Assembly: GCA_900088475.1 (NCBI GenBank)
Contig: FLMG01000139.1
Span: forward strand, 2,572 to 12,747
Source of the DNA: Hyphochytrium catenoides
Lineage: Eukaryota; Sar; Hyphochytriomycetes; Hyphochytriales; Hyphochytriaceae
Length of the DNA stretch: 10,176 nucleotides
Reading direction: 5' to 3'
Below, piece after piece: positions 1-8,655 of this stretch; positions within the stretch are counted from its first letter, which is position 1, and every line of letters starts with the position of its first letter. The notes beneath the pieces are model-generated. The model was not told the origin of the DNA. It saw only the letters and a list, made by a program, of their open reading frames with translations, and did not search any database. The position numbers and the translations under genes are program-made.

Positions 1-30
1 CCTCTCTCTTTCTCTCTCTCTCTCTCTCTT
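1..30. repeat. (CT)n microsatellite
   Basis: A nearly pure CT dinucleotide tract at the left window edge, just downstream of the stop codon of the minus-strand membrane-protein gene. It probably continues outside the window. Confidence 0.9.
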
Positions 31-53
31 CTATGTGTTCATGGCTTTACCTC

Positions 54-527
54 TTACATCCGCGATGGGCCAGGCACAACTGTCGCGGAGATGATCCGAG
101 GAGAATTGCGAGAAGAGACGACGACTGGCGGTTGATAAGCCACGACCGGCTGCGCCGTGACGACCACTTCTTCATAGTAATAAGGCTGGAGAGGACCCTT
201 GTACCGGCGGTAGAGGCAGCAAGAGAGACAGCAGGCAAGAGAGAGAGAGACAAGGAGGACAGGGACCAGCCAGTACCAGAGCGCGGCACTGGAGGAAGAA
301 GAGCAGTAGCACCGTGGAGCGTCTATGCTGGTGGCTAAGCAGGAGAAAGTCATCGAATAGCCAGGAGTACACTCTTCGTCCAAGAGTTCTCTACATTTTG
401 TGAGTTGTTGGCGGCAGTAGAAGGAGCTATCGCTTCTGATGGAGTCCAGGCCCAACGCTGCTGACGGGAGAAGGAGAAGAAGCGGCAGAAGAAAGAAGAA
501 GAGAGAGACGCCTTTTCTCTCTCTCAT
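54..527 (-). CDS. Small predicted type I membrane protein, cysteine-rich ectodomain
   Basis: This is a 157-residue single-exon reading frame that I do not recognise as a named family. It opens with a classic signal peptide: charged MRERK, then a Phe/Leu-rich core, with probable cleavage after AALG near residue 26. A short ectodomain follows with six cysteines (38, 45, 53, 63, 73, 75), an even number that would suit three disulfides. A serine run leads into one membrane helix at about 83-105, which ends in a CC-LS-CC cluster (a plausible palmitoylation site) and a basic YRRYK stop-transfer. The tail is rich in Tyr, Pro and Val (PYYYEE, AYQPP), resembling WW/SH2/SH3-binding or sorting motifs. 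The start is supported by an in-frame TAG at 573-575 upstream, a purine at -3 and the signal peptide directly after Met. The stop is TAA at 54-56. The layout recalls small WBP1/VOPP1-type adaptors, but homology is not claimed. A missed intron is possible. Confidence 0.62.
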   Translation of the reverse strand: MRERKGVSLFFFLLPLLLLLPSAALGLDSIRSDSSFYCRQQLTKCRELLDEECTPGYSMTFSCLATSIDAPRCYCSSSSSAALWYWLVPVLLVSLSLACCLSCCLYRRYKGPLQPYYYEEVVVTAQPVVAYQPPVVVSSRNSPRIISATVVPGPSRM

Positions 528-887
528 TTCTGCCTCAGTAGGAATCCTGCTAGCGCTGTATTGAGAAGGGTCCTAGATGTCTTGGTAGGGCAGTGAGATA
601 AAGAGAAGAGAAGGTTGAGAAAGAGCTCTACTCAGCTAAGCAGAAACCAAGTTGTCCGCTTCTGATCGCACGGGCAGATTCTCCTAGTTCGCTTCTCTCT
701 CTCTCTTTTCCTGGTTCTCTCTCTTCTACTGGCGGCTTCTCTCTAGTTTCCTAGGAGTTAGGGCGGTTGGCGCTTCGCTGCTCTGAAAGACGTTGTTGGC
801 TCCGAAGGAGAATGAGTCTTCTCTATCGTGTCTCTCGCCTCTCACGCACGTTTCCTCCCTCATGTTTCGCTCTGTCTCTGTCTGCAG

Positions 888-988
888 CTCTCTCTCTCTT
901 TCTCCGTGTGTGTGTGTCTCTCTCTGTCTCTCTCTTTTGTCTCTTTCTTTCTCTTTCTCTCTCTTCTCTCTCTCTCTCTCTCTCTCTT
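888..988. repeat. Compound (CT)n/(GT)6 microsatellite
   Basis: About 100 bases of pyrimidine on the given strand, mostly CT with TTT interruptions. It contains a perfect (GT)6 run at 906-917. The GA tract at 1160-1248 is roughly its reverse complement, about 170 bases downstream. Confidence 0.92.
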
Positions 989-1159
989 GCTTTAGTTCCC
1001 TTTGACTCTTGGTTCCTCCTCCACAATCTTGACCCTTCGAAATGTTTCATTTCAGCTATTAATCTTTCCCTGTTACGTGTAGCTCTAAACAGTTTCTTGT
1101 GAGAAACGTTCCTCTGTATCTTTCAGCTGTGGAAAATTGACAGACTTAGAAACAAACGC

Positions 1160-1216
1160 GGAGAGAGAAAGAGAAAGTGACAGACAGACAGAGAGAGAGA
1201 GAGAGAGACAGGGAGC

Positions 1217-1247
<31 letters not shown>

Positions 1248-1248
1248 C
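1160..1248. repeat. (GA)n microsatellite with GACA interruptions
   Basis: A purine-rich tract of GA repeats broken by GACAGACA and GGGAGC steps. Its polarity is opposite to the 888-988 CT tract, so the two could pair in single-stranded form. Confidence 0.92.
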
Positions 1249-1913
1249 AACACACCAGAGCAGAGTTTGTTCTCTCTTTCTTCCCATTGACGCATCGCTT
1301 TCATCTTACGGACGGATGGTCTCTCCATCATTGAGCTCGGCCTCAGCGACCGGCCCAGCCCAGGCTAGGAGACCAACACTTCTTCTTCTCGGCTCAGCAG
1401 TCTTTCCATCTTCTACTCCTCTCAGATTGAGATAGAGAGACAGATAGTGGCAAGATGCTAGGAAGCGGAGAGAGGAGGGAATAGAGGAGAAGGTTAGGCT
1501 CGCTTACCTAGCTTGAGAAGAGAAAGAGAGAGATAGTCTTATAGACGTGACAATGTAGCTCATGCTGACAGTTTTACGCTAGACTACCGAGAGCGAGGGC
1601 ACGGAGTTGGAAGACAGAGAGAGAGAGATGGAGAGAGTGAGAAAAGAGAGGATGTGGAGGCAAGATCATCGGCAAGAAAAAGTAGTAATGATGAGGGCCA
1701 CACACACGGTGGGAAGGGTAGGGAAAGAAGAGAACACGAGCCTGGGAGGAAAGAAAGGGTCAAGAAAGACGCCTGCTGCAGGAACAGTAAGAAGAGAGAG
1801 AGAAGACTAAAGAGAGAGCAGCTCGGGAGGGCGCGGCGGCGCAAGAAAGAACAGAGTGGGAGCGAGAGGGAACAAGCTTGGTTCTGCTGGCCGAGCGCAA
1901 CGATGTCCGCTGG

Positions 1914-1936
1914 GTCTCTTTCAATGTGAAAGAGAC
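1914..1936. repeat. Perfect 9-bp inverted repeat, copy 1
   Basis: GTCTCTTTC and GAAAGAGAC are separated by the 5-base loop AATGT, giving a perfect stem-loop. The same structure is conserved at 3412-3434 in the second repeat copy. The left arm is missing from the internal duplicate at 2083. Confidence 0.85.
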
Positions 1937-2262
1937 AGAGAGTTTCTTAGACAGTCGTGTCCATCTCACAGCTTGTTCTCTCTTCTGTACTACACGTTCT
2001 CCTCTCTCTCTCTGTCTTCTCTCTCCCCTTTCTTTCTCTATTTTTCTCTCTCCGTTGCCTTTCCTCAGTGGGCCTATAACCTGAAAGAGACAGAGAGTTT
2101 CTTAGACAGCCGTGTCCATCACAAACTCACACCATTTTTTCTCTTCTGTACTACACCTTCTCTCTCTCTCTCTCTCTCTCTGTCTGTCTCTCTCTCTCTC
2201 TCTCTCCCTTTCTTTCTCTCTTTTTCTCTCTCCGTTGCGTTCCTTCAGTGGGCCCATAGCCT
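1928..2262 (+). repeat. Tandem duplication of a 155-180-bp unit within copy 1
   Basis: Two successive units start with GAAAGAGACAGAGAGTTTCT at 1928 and 2083. Each runs through TCTTCTGTACTACAC and a CT tract and ends at a shared CAGTGGGCC-ATA-CCTG block (ends near 2082 and 2262). The second unit is longer because its CT tract is expanded (2157-2232). The homologous unit in the other repeat copy (from 3426) is single. Confidence 0.85.
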
Positions 2263-2610
2263 GGAAGAACAGTAAGGTTCTTACAAAGCGAGTGCACAGC
2301 GTAAGCGAAGGTTCTTGCTAGTAAGAGGCGGTCATTGAAGAAAGTAGTGGAGTGAGCAGTGAAGGATAAAAGCGACCTCACTGTCCCTGTTCCTAAAGCT
2401 AAGAGTCCTACCCATGGCACCTACTTCATAGAGAGTTATTAGGAGTAAGAAGAATATGATAGAAGCAAGAAGATGAAGAAGGAGAAGAGAAGAACGACGA
2501 ATGTGGTCAACTCTGTCCAGGTTTACTGGCCTAGAGTGCTTCTGAGGCACGTGTAAGTGCCAGTGTTGGTCATACGATAAGGCTTTGTGGCATAAATAAT
2601 GTGAGTTCTA
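2263..2610. other. Interval between repeat copy 1 and the copia remnant, nothing recognised
   Basis: Ordinary-complexity sequence with no coding frame or RNA gene that I can support. If the flanking repeats are LTRs, a tRNA primer-binding site would be expected immediately after 2262, and I see no convincing one. The short string AAGGTTCTT occurs twice (near 2273 and 2309), possibly by chance. Confidence 0.5.
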
Positions 2611-3098
2611 TACTGGCTGCCAGTCAATGCAACGTTAAGCCTCTAAGCTGTAAGGAGTCTCTGATGAAGTGGAGGCGGAAGTGTGCCTAGAAGCACTTGG
2701 TTTTCTCGTGTACCTGATGGTGGCTACCCGTCCTGACCTGGCCTTCGTCATCGGCATGCTCTCACGACATAGCTGCAGCTATGGACAGGATCACTGGGCA
2801 CCACTTGAAGAGGGTATTGCGGTACATCAAAGGAACCGAGGACGACGAGCTTCGTCTAGGAGGACATTTTGATCTAAAGCCGCTAACCTTAGAAGCATAT
2901 GCAGATGCCGATTGGGCTAACTGTACCGCCACTCGACGATCCATCTCGGGTTATTTGTATGTGTTCTCTGGGGCTTGGTGGAGCTGTTCCGTGGCGCTCA
3001 AAGGAGCAGTCTCTCGTGACTCTCTCCTCCACAGATGCGGAGTGTGTGGCCCTTACAGCAGCCATTCAACAAGTGTTAATACTCCGTCGCACTACCGA
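2610..3098 (+). pseudogene. Ty1/copia retrotransposon remnant: end of reverse transcriptase plus RNase H, frameshifted
   Basis: This is the C-terminal end of a Ty1/copia polyprotein. The frame starting near 2669 shows the hallmark ALGFLVYLMVATRPDLAF block that ends the reverse transcriptase, followed by LSRHS..DHW. Near 2800 homology shifts frame to KRVLRYIKGTE, then the RNase H block YADADWA (2898-2918) and RRSISGYLYVFSGA. Near 2985 it shifts again to WRSKEQSLVTLSSTDAEC..LTAAIQQVLILRR, which carries the second conserved RNase H acidic site. The two frameshifts make it non-functional. Upstream, 2621-2668 reads QSMQR*ASKL* in frame, a plausible decayed linker with two stops (2636 and 2651), so the left limit is tentative. 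Integrase, gag and most of the reverse transcriptase are absent. Recognisable homology ends where repeat copy 2 begins. Confidence 0.88.
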
Positions 3099-3590
3099 GA
3101 GCGAGCGCACAGGGTTGGACGGAGAGACAGAGACGGAGAGAGAGAGAGAGAGAGAGAAGAAGGGACGCGAAGGCAAGATCAGCGGCAAGAAAAAGCAGTA
3201 ATGATGAGGGCCACACACACGGTGGGAAGGTTAGGGAAAGAAGAGAAGACGAGCCTGGGGAGAAAAAAAGGATCAAGAAAGACGCCTGCTGCAGGAACAC
3301 TAAGAGAGAGAAGTCTAAAGAGAGAGCGGCTCGGGAGGGCGCAAGGAAAGAAGAGAGTGGAGCGAGAGAGAACACAAATTGGTTCTGCTGGCCGAGCGCA
3401 ACGGTGGCTGGGTCTCTTTCAATGTGAAAGAGACAGAGAGTTTCTTAGACAGTCGTGTCCATCTCACAGCTTGTTCTCTCTTCTGTACTACACCTTCTCT
3501 CTCTCTTCTCTCTCTCTCTCCCTAGCTCTCTCTCTCTCTCCCTTTCCTTCTCACTTTCTCTCTCTTTGCCTTTCTTCCGTAAACCTGTCC
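3091..3590 (+). repeat. Direct repeat copy 2, abutting the copia RNase H end
   Basis: Second copy of the 500-bp family, offset about 1508 bases from copy 1. It starts at ACTACCGAG, directly after the RNase H codons for LRR. The last RNase H frame stays open into it and stops at about 3201 after an Arg/Glu run encoded by its GA tract (3119-3157). It contains the conserved 9-bp inverted repeat (3412-3434), the TCTGTACTACACC block and a CT tract (about 3498-3545). Similarity to copy 1 fades around GTAAACCTGTCC. Its position is where a 3' untranslated region or 3' LTR of a copia element would lie. Which of the two it is remains open. Confidence 0.85.
3412..3434. repeat. Perfect 9-bp inverted repeat, copy 2
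   Basis: Same stem (GTCTCTTTC / GAAAGAGAC) and same AATGT loop as 1914-1936. It is unchanged between the two copies although bases just upstream differ. Confidence 0.85.
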
Positions 3591-3724
3591 TATATCGCTT
3601 CGCTTTTAAGCGTCGCGCTTCAGAGAGATGCACCGGGTCCTCGATGAGCCCTCAGTACCCCAGGAAAGAGCGGCAGATGAGAGACAAATAAGGCGAGAGA
3701 GAGAGAGACACGTTTAGAAAACAG

Positions 3725-3883
3725 CTATCGTTCTCCCAGCTGGGCCATCTCTCTCTCCAGGGACCGCAGGACTCTTTCGCATTCTGGAAACTCTTCCAGA
3801 AGTTGCACTAGAAACTCTCTCCTGTCCTCAGGAACTGAGGTGCCCCTGCTCTCTGGATATAAAAGAAACTCTATCGCGACCAA
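3725..3883 (-). CDS. RPAP1: RPAP1 exon i: C-terminal exon
   Basis: 52 codons plus TAG (3725-3727). The acceptor is TTTGCCTTTCAG before TTG, phase 0. It encodes LVAIEFLLYPESRGTSVPED, then REFLVQLLEEFPECERVLRSLERE, in line with the family's C-terminal LL-Y-x-P-x-LPE-x-F pattern. Confidence 0.85.
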   Translation of the reverse strand: MVAIEFLLYPESRGTSVPEDRREFLVQLLEEFPECERVLRSLEREMAQLGER

Positions 3884-6800
3884 CTGAAAGGCAAACGTAG
3901 GGTAAGAGAGAGAAGAGGAGAGAAAAGAGAGAGAGGGAGAAAGAAGGAGGAGGGAAAGAGAGAGAGAAGCGAGGGAGCACCTACGCAAATGCAAAAGGTT
4001 GCAGAAAAGAGAGCAATCGTAAGGGAAGAGGAGAGAAAGAGAGAGAGAAAAAGCACTTGCGATTGAAAGATAATGAGGTGCTAATTGAAGAAAGAAACGA
4101 AGTGCAAGAACAGAGAGTGAAGAGAGAGAGAAAAGCGGGGAGATGGTTGCCGGAGACAGAAGAGAGTGTGGTGGAAAACGGTGTCTTACCGTTGGCGCTT
4201 TCATGATGGTTTCTCTCGCGATCTCTCTCCTTCTCCAGCTCCCTCGGTTCTCCTCCTGGGGCGCAAAAGGTCGACCTCGGCGCAGCCTGAAGCAGAAGCT
4301 GGCGAGGTGATGCAGACAGACAGAGCGACAGCTAGCGCCGCGGTCTAGCAGCTGCGGGCCTCGAGTGAGCGCTGGGGACAGAGTTCAACAGAGAGAGAAG
4401 AGAGAGAGAGTGAGAGAGAGAAAGAGAGAGAGAGTGAGAGAGAGAGCGAGAGAGAGAGGCGACGATAAGCTCCGGAAGGAAAGGAACACTATTAAGACCA
4501 CAGAGCAAAAGATAGCATGACCGTTGGGAAATGGAAAGATAGAGAAACAGGTGGCGCGTAAGTGAGAAAGAGGAAGACGAAACAGAGAAGAGAGGTTGGG
4601 GTTAAAGGGATGGGTAAAGAGAGAAGAAAGAACACACTGATTATTGGGATTGTGTCGACCTGGTAAAGAGAAAGGGAACAAAGAGGAAAAGCTTGAGGAG
4701 AGAGAGAGAGAAAGACACACATGAGGAGGAGAAGTAACCATAAAGAGAGAGAGAAGGAACGCGGCAGTTTCCTTGTGGAACATTTCTACCTCTAACATAC
4801 TGCTCGAGAAGCTCCTCATCTTTATCTTCAGGATAAAGAAAACTTTCCTCTTCTGCTTGAGAAAAGGGAAGACGGAGAGGGAACAGAAGGTGCGCGCCGT
4901 GTGACTCATTCACCTTTCGCCAGACGGCGCGCCGGACCGGGAGAGCGACACAGGTCCGCACGAGACTAGTAACACATCTGCTCCAATAGAGAGCAAGAGG
5001 CGAGAGAAAGAGAGAGAGAGAGAGAAAGAGATGGTTGAGTGAAAGTAAAGACAGAGGGAATCGACAAATAAGAGATAGAGGAGTAAAGATCTAGAGAAGA
5101 GACAGAGAGAATGAAAGGCCGGTCTGGTCCGGCAGAGGGGAGAGGAGGGAGGTCCAGAAGACTGAGGTCAGAGAGAGAGAGAGAGAGAGGAGCAAATCAG
5201 GAGAAGGAGCCAAGAACGATCTTCGGTGATTGCACCGTCTCCCTTAGCGGCAACAGAGTCTATATACAGAGGGAGGAGAGAGCGTAAGAGAGAAAGCAAG
5301 AGAAAGAAACGAGAAGAAAAAGAGAGAGAGAGAGAGCGAGAAAGATGGAGGAGATACATACCTCCCGAACACTGTGTTACCATAGGAGGCCGATAGAAAG
5401 GTCTCCACCAAAAGATTGACGAACTCCTCAATGTCTCCCTTCCTTCTTCCTTCCTTTTCTCTCCCTTCAGGCCTAAAATACTGAAGAGAGGCGTCGAACA
5501 GCTTCTTTCCTCTCCCTTCTCTTCTCTCTTCTTCAACCTTTCTCTCCTCGCCTTCCGCTCGGGAAGAAAACACTGAAGAGGTCCAACGCTGGAGGAGAGA
5601 GAGGACCAATTCTCCGTCTTCCCCTAGCAGGATGTCCTCAGAGAGACAGAGATGGAAGAGATGCAGGAGCTTGACGTCCTCAGGAATCAGATCTGTGAAG
5701 TCTCGCATTGAAGAGGAAGACAGAGTAGTAGAGAGAGAAGATGAGGCCTGAGGGGTCAGAATCGTCGAGGGAGGCGGGAGAGGAGAGACAGGCTGTGTCT
5801 CTCTCTCTAGAAAGCGTAGAACTGTCCTTTGAATCTTCAACTTCTCTTCCTTGCTCTCAACTTCTATGCCTGATAGCGGGAGAAGGATCCAGTCGATCCC
5901 AATGGGAAGGAGAGAGCTCTGTCTCTTTCCTCTCTCCTCGGGAAGGAGGAGGCAGTTCTTCCTCTGTATGCAGTGACGTTGCAGTCTATGTATGGAGTGG
6001 GAGAGTACCTGGTCATCTTCAAACAGGAGAGACTCATAGACGGAGGTCAAGAGAGAACGAGAGAGTGCCGTCTCCGCGTCTTTCTTCTCCGCGTCGTGCC
6101 TCTTGGGCCCTTTGAAGAAAGAGTGAAGCGTATCAAGGGCGAGAAGCTCGTCTCCAGGAAGAAAATGAGCAAGAAGAGTATAAGCAACAGCTCTTTCCTT
6201 TCTCTGCCAGGCTTCCAGAGAGGAGAAAGAGAGAGACGGGGGCAGAGTTCTAGCAAAGACGGCCCTCACGAGGTGAAGGAGATGCAGATAAAAGTGCAGG
6301 CCAAGGCCTTTTAGACGGAGAGAGAGAGGATCCTCTCTCTGGAACGAAGACGATGAAGGAGCAGAACGAGACAGAGCGGTGAAAAGACCGTCAAATAAGG
6401 CATTCGCAGATTGCAAGATAGGCTCCGCAAGCTGTTTCCTGAGGGATGACTCTTCTTCGTCTTCCATCAGAAAGAGAGAGAGAGAGAGCCTGCAGGTGGC
6501 TAAGAGGACATCCAAGAGAACTGCGGTACGCTGCGCTCTTTGGATCCCTTTCCTGCAGGGAGTGCGGGAGAAGGAAGTTGAATTAAGAGAGAAGAAAGAG
6601 AGAGAAGTTGCGCAGGAAGAACTGACGGAGGAGTTTATGCTCTTCCAGATGCTCGGCAGAATGTCTCTCCGAAGCTGTCTTTCTCTTTCTTCCTCTCCAT
6701 AGAAGACAGAGTCCTTTGCCGAGACTGGTCTGAACGGTCCAAAGCCCTTGCTAAGACGACAGGAAGAGGCGATGAGATGTAGAGCGGAAGAGACCAGTTG

Positions 6801-7683
6801 CATCTCTGTGAGCTCTTTTCTCTCTCTTTCCTTTCTCCCTTGCTCTTCGTCTTCACTGGGCTCCTTTTCCTCTGTTTCTGAAGGAAGAAAGCCTTGGACC
6901 AAGAGACGAGAGCTCTTGATTCTCTCCGCAGCTGCGAGGATGGAAGCCTTGAGACTCTGCAGCGGCAGAAGAGAAGGAGCATCGTCTCCCTCAGATACTT
7001 CTTCCCGCTGTTCTCTCTTCATCTCTCTCTCTGCGTTGCGAAGACAGTCAATCAAGCCGTTTACTGCCCAGTAAGTCGCAGACTCGATCTGAGTCTCTCT
7101 CTCAGGGACATCCTGGAGGCTCTGTCTTGCCCCATGAAGAGGAGAGAGAAGAGGAAAGAGAAAAGAGAAGGAACCTCCCTCCAGCCCATAGTAAAGAGCT
7201 ACGCGCCAAAGGCGAAGGACCTCCACCTGGGCGGAGAAGAGAGACAGCTGCTTCTCCTCTCTTCCGCTCTCTTCCTCCGCCTTGAGGGCGAGAAACCCTG
7301 AGAGAGAGAAAGAGTTTTCCTTACTAAGACTGAAGATTGAAGAAAGAGAAACAGGGAACAAGGAAGCAAAACAGAGACAAGAGAGATAGAAAAGACTAGC
7401 GACAAAGACAAGCGGAATCGCCTGAAAGAAGAGAGCGACAAGGGAAACATGTCAGAATATAAAAGTAGGGCAAACACACCAGCCGTGCACTACGGAAGAG
7501 GGATGCGATAAGAGAGGGAGGTAGAGAGATAAAGAGACCGCGAGGGGGGGAGAGAGAGAGAAAGAGATGATCGAACTAAAGAAAGGAATAAAAAGCAAGG
7601 AGAAGAAGGAAAGAGAAAGAGCAAACTACTGTAAGAGAAAAAGAGAGAGAAAGAAAAAAAAAGAGAGAAAGAGAGAGCGAAAA

Positions 7684-7714
<31 letters not shown>

Positions 7715-8597
7715 CAGGACAGATTCCAAGGAATGTTCATACCAAACGCCTCTGTTAACAAGCCCTTCTTTTGAATTTCCTTGGCCATTTCTCTCTCTCT
7801 CTGAGCCAATAGCCGGAGAAGTCTAATCGAGGCAGTGGCTGTAGGAGCGAGGAGAGGTTGAGAGAGAGACGAAGATGAAGCAGACGAGGGGGAGAGAAAG
7901 GATGACAGGACAGAGAAAAGGCCTGAGGAGGAAGAGAGAGAATGGGCGGCGTCTCCTGATAGTTCAACACAGGATTGAAGAGTCTCTAAGATGGCGAGCT
8001 TCACTGCTTCCTGCACCGCCGCAGAGCTCAGGAGAAACAGAAGCCGAGACACCAGGTTCGCACTGGTTCGTGAGTTAGACAAAAGCCAGAGATAAACAAA
8101 GAGAGAAGCACCCACAGGGGTAGAGAGCGAGAAGAGAGAGAGGCAGAGAGAGAGAATGGAGGGCAGTGAGAGAGAGAAAGAGAGAGAGAGTGGAGAGAAG
8201 AGTACTCAGCATACAAATAACATGAGACAAGGACGACTTCAGGACGTGGCAGCTTTTACCTTAGCAGCTTTTCCAGTGCTTCTTCCACGTTTATGGAGAC
8301 TGAAGGGGCCAAACCCTTCTTGCTCTGGCCCGCGGGCAGGCCGGGAAACGACAGCGAGAGAGAGGGAAGAGAAAGAAGGGGGAGGAAAGACAACAGCGAT
8401 TAAAGAGGCAGCAGTGAGGGGCGAGAGATACAGTGGAGAAAAGCAATTTGAAGAGAGAGACAGAGATCGAGAGATCAGTTTATTGCAGAACCATTTTTCC
8501 AATGGTAAAAGAGAAGAGAGAAATAAGGATCCCGAGACTTCCCACACACACAAAAGAGAGAGAGACAGAGAGAGAGAGACAGAGAGAGAGAGACAGA

Positions 8598-8655
<58 letters not shown>

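Larger units (their letters stand above)
528..1582. other. Intergenic stretch, no gene recognised
   Basis: About 1 kb without a frame that looks protein-coding. The open frames here are Ser/Leu or Arg/Glu dipeptide runs produced by microsatellite. It holds a CT-rich tract (888-988) and a GA-rich tract (1160-1248), listed separately. The rest is ordinary-complexity sequence with no RNA gene or domain that I can identify. The part next to 527 should contain the promoter and 5' leader of the minus-strand membrane-protein gene, but no clear element stands out. Confidence 0.6.
1583..2262 (+). repeat. Direct repeat copy 1 (about 500-bp family, with an extra 3' unit)
   Basis: This segment matches 3091-3590 in the same orientation. 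Both begin with ACTACCGAGAGCGAG, share a GA tract, long unique-sequence blocks (around 1690-1800 versus 3195-3300, including GGCCACACACACGGTGGGAAGG) and a CT-rich end. The copies differ by scattered substitutions and small indels; I judge them well above 80% identical outside the microsatellites, by eye. Copy 1 carries its 3' unit twice (from 1928 and from 2083) and copy 2 carries it once. It may be the 5' LTR of an internally deleted copia element or a separate truncated 3' end. I saw no unambiguous TG..CA termini or target-site duplication. Confidence 0.85.

Noticed and set aside
888-1248. Tandem arrays suggestive of a CRISPR or satellite
   Set aside because: These are dinucleotide microsatellites without unit-spacer organisation, in a eukaryotic context.
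1584-1844. Minus-strand ORF of 86 residues and its counterpart at 3076-3375
   Set aside because: Both lie within the 500-bp repeat copies, are dominated by Ser/Leu from the reverse of GA tracts, and have no domain. Their similarity simply reflects the DNA repeat.
3601-3612. CGCTT-TT-AAGCG short palindrome just past repeat copy 2
   Set aside because: The stem is only 5 bp with a 2-base loop and sits in a run of CGCTT repeats. Too weak to call a terminator or element end.
3856-3865. GATATAAAAG promoter-like string on the plus strand
   Set aside because: It is inside the last RPAP1 exon, where the minus strand encodes LLYPES. No downstream plus-strand gene.
4853-4913. Possible 61-base intron (GTGAAT..AAGCAG) inside RPAP1 exon g
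   Set aside because: Its length is not a multiple of three, and the unspliced reading aligns without gaps to the RPAP1 family through VNESHGAHLLFPL to YPED.
5741-7301. Plus-strand ORFs of 107-135 residues opposite the large RPAP1 exon
   Set aside because: They are antisense shadows of a well-supported coding exon. No family similarity and no independent gene signals.
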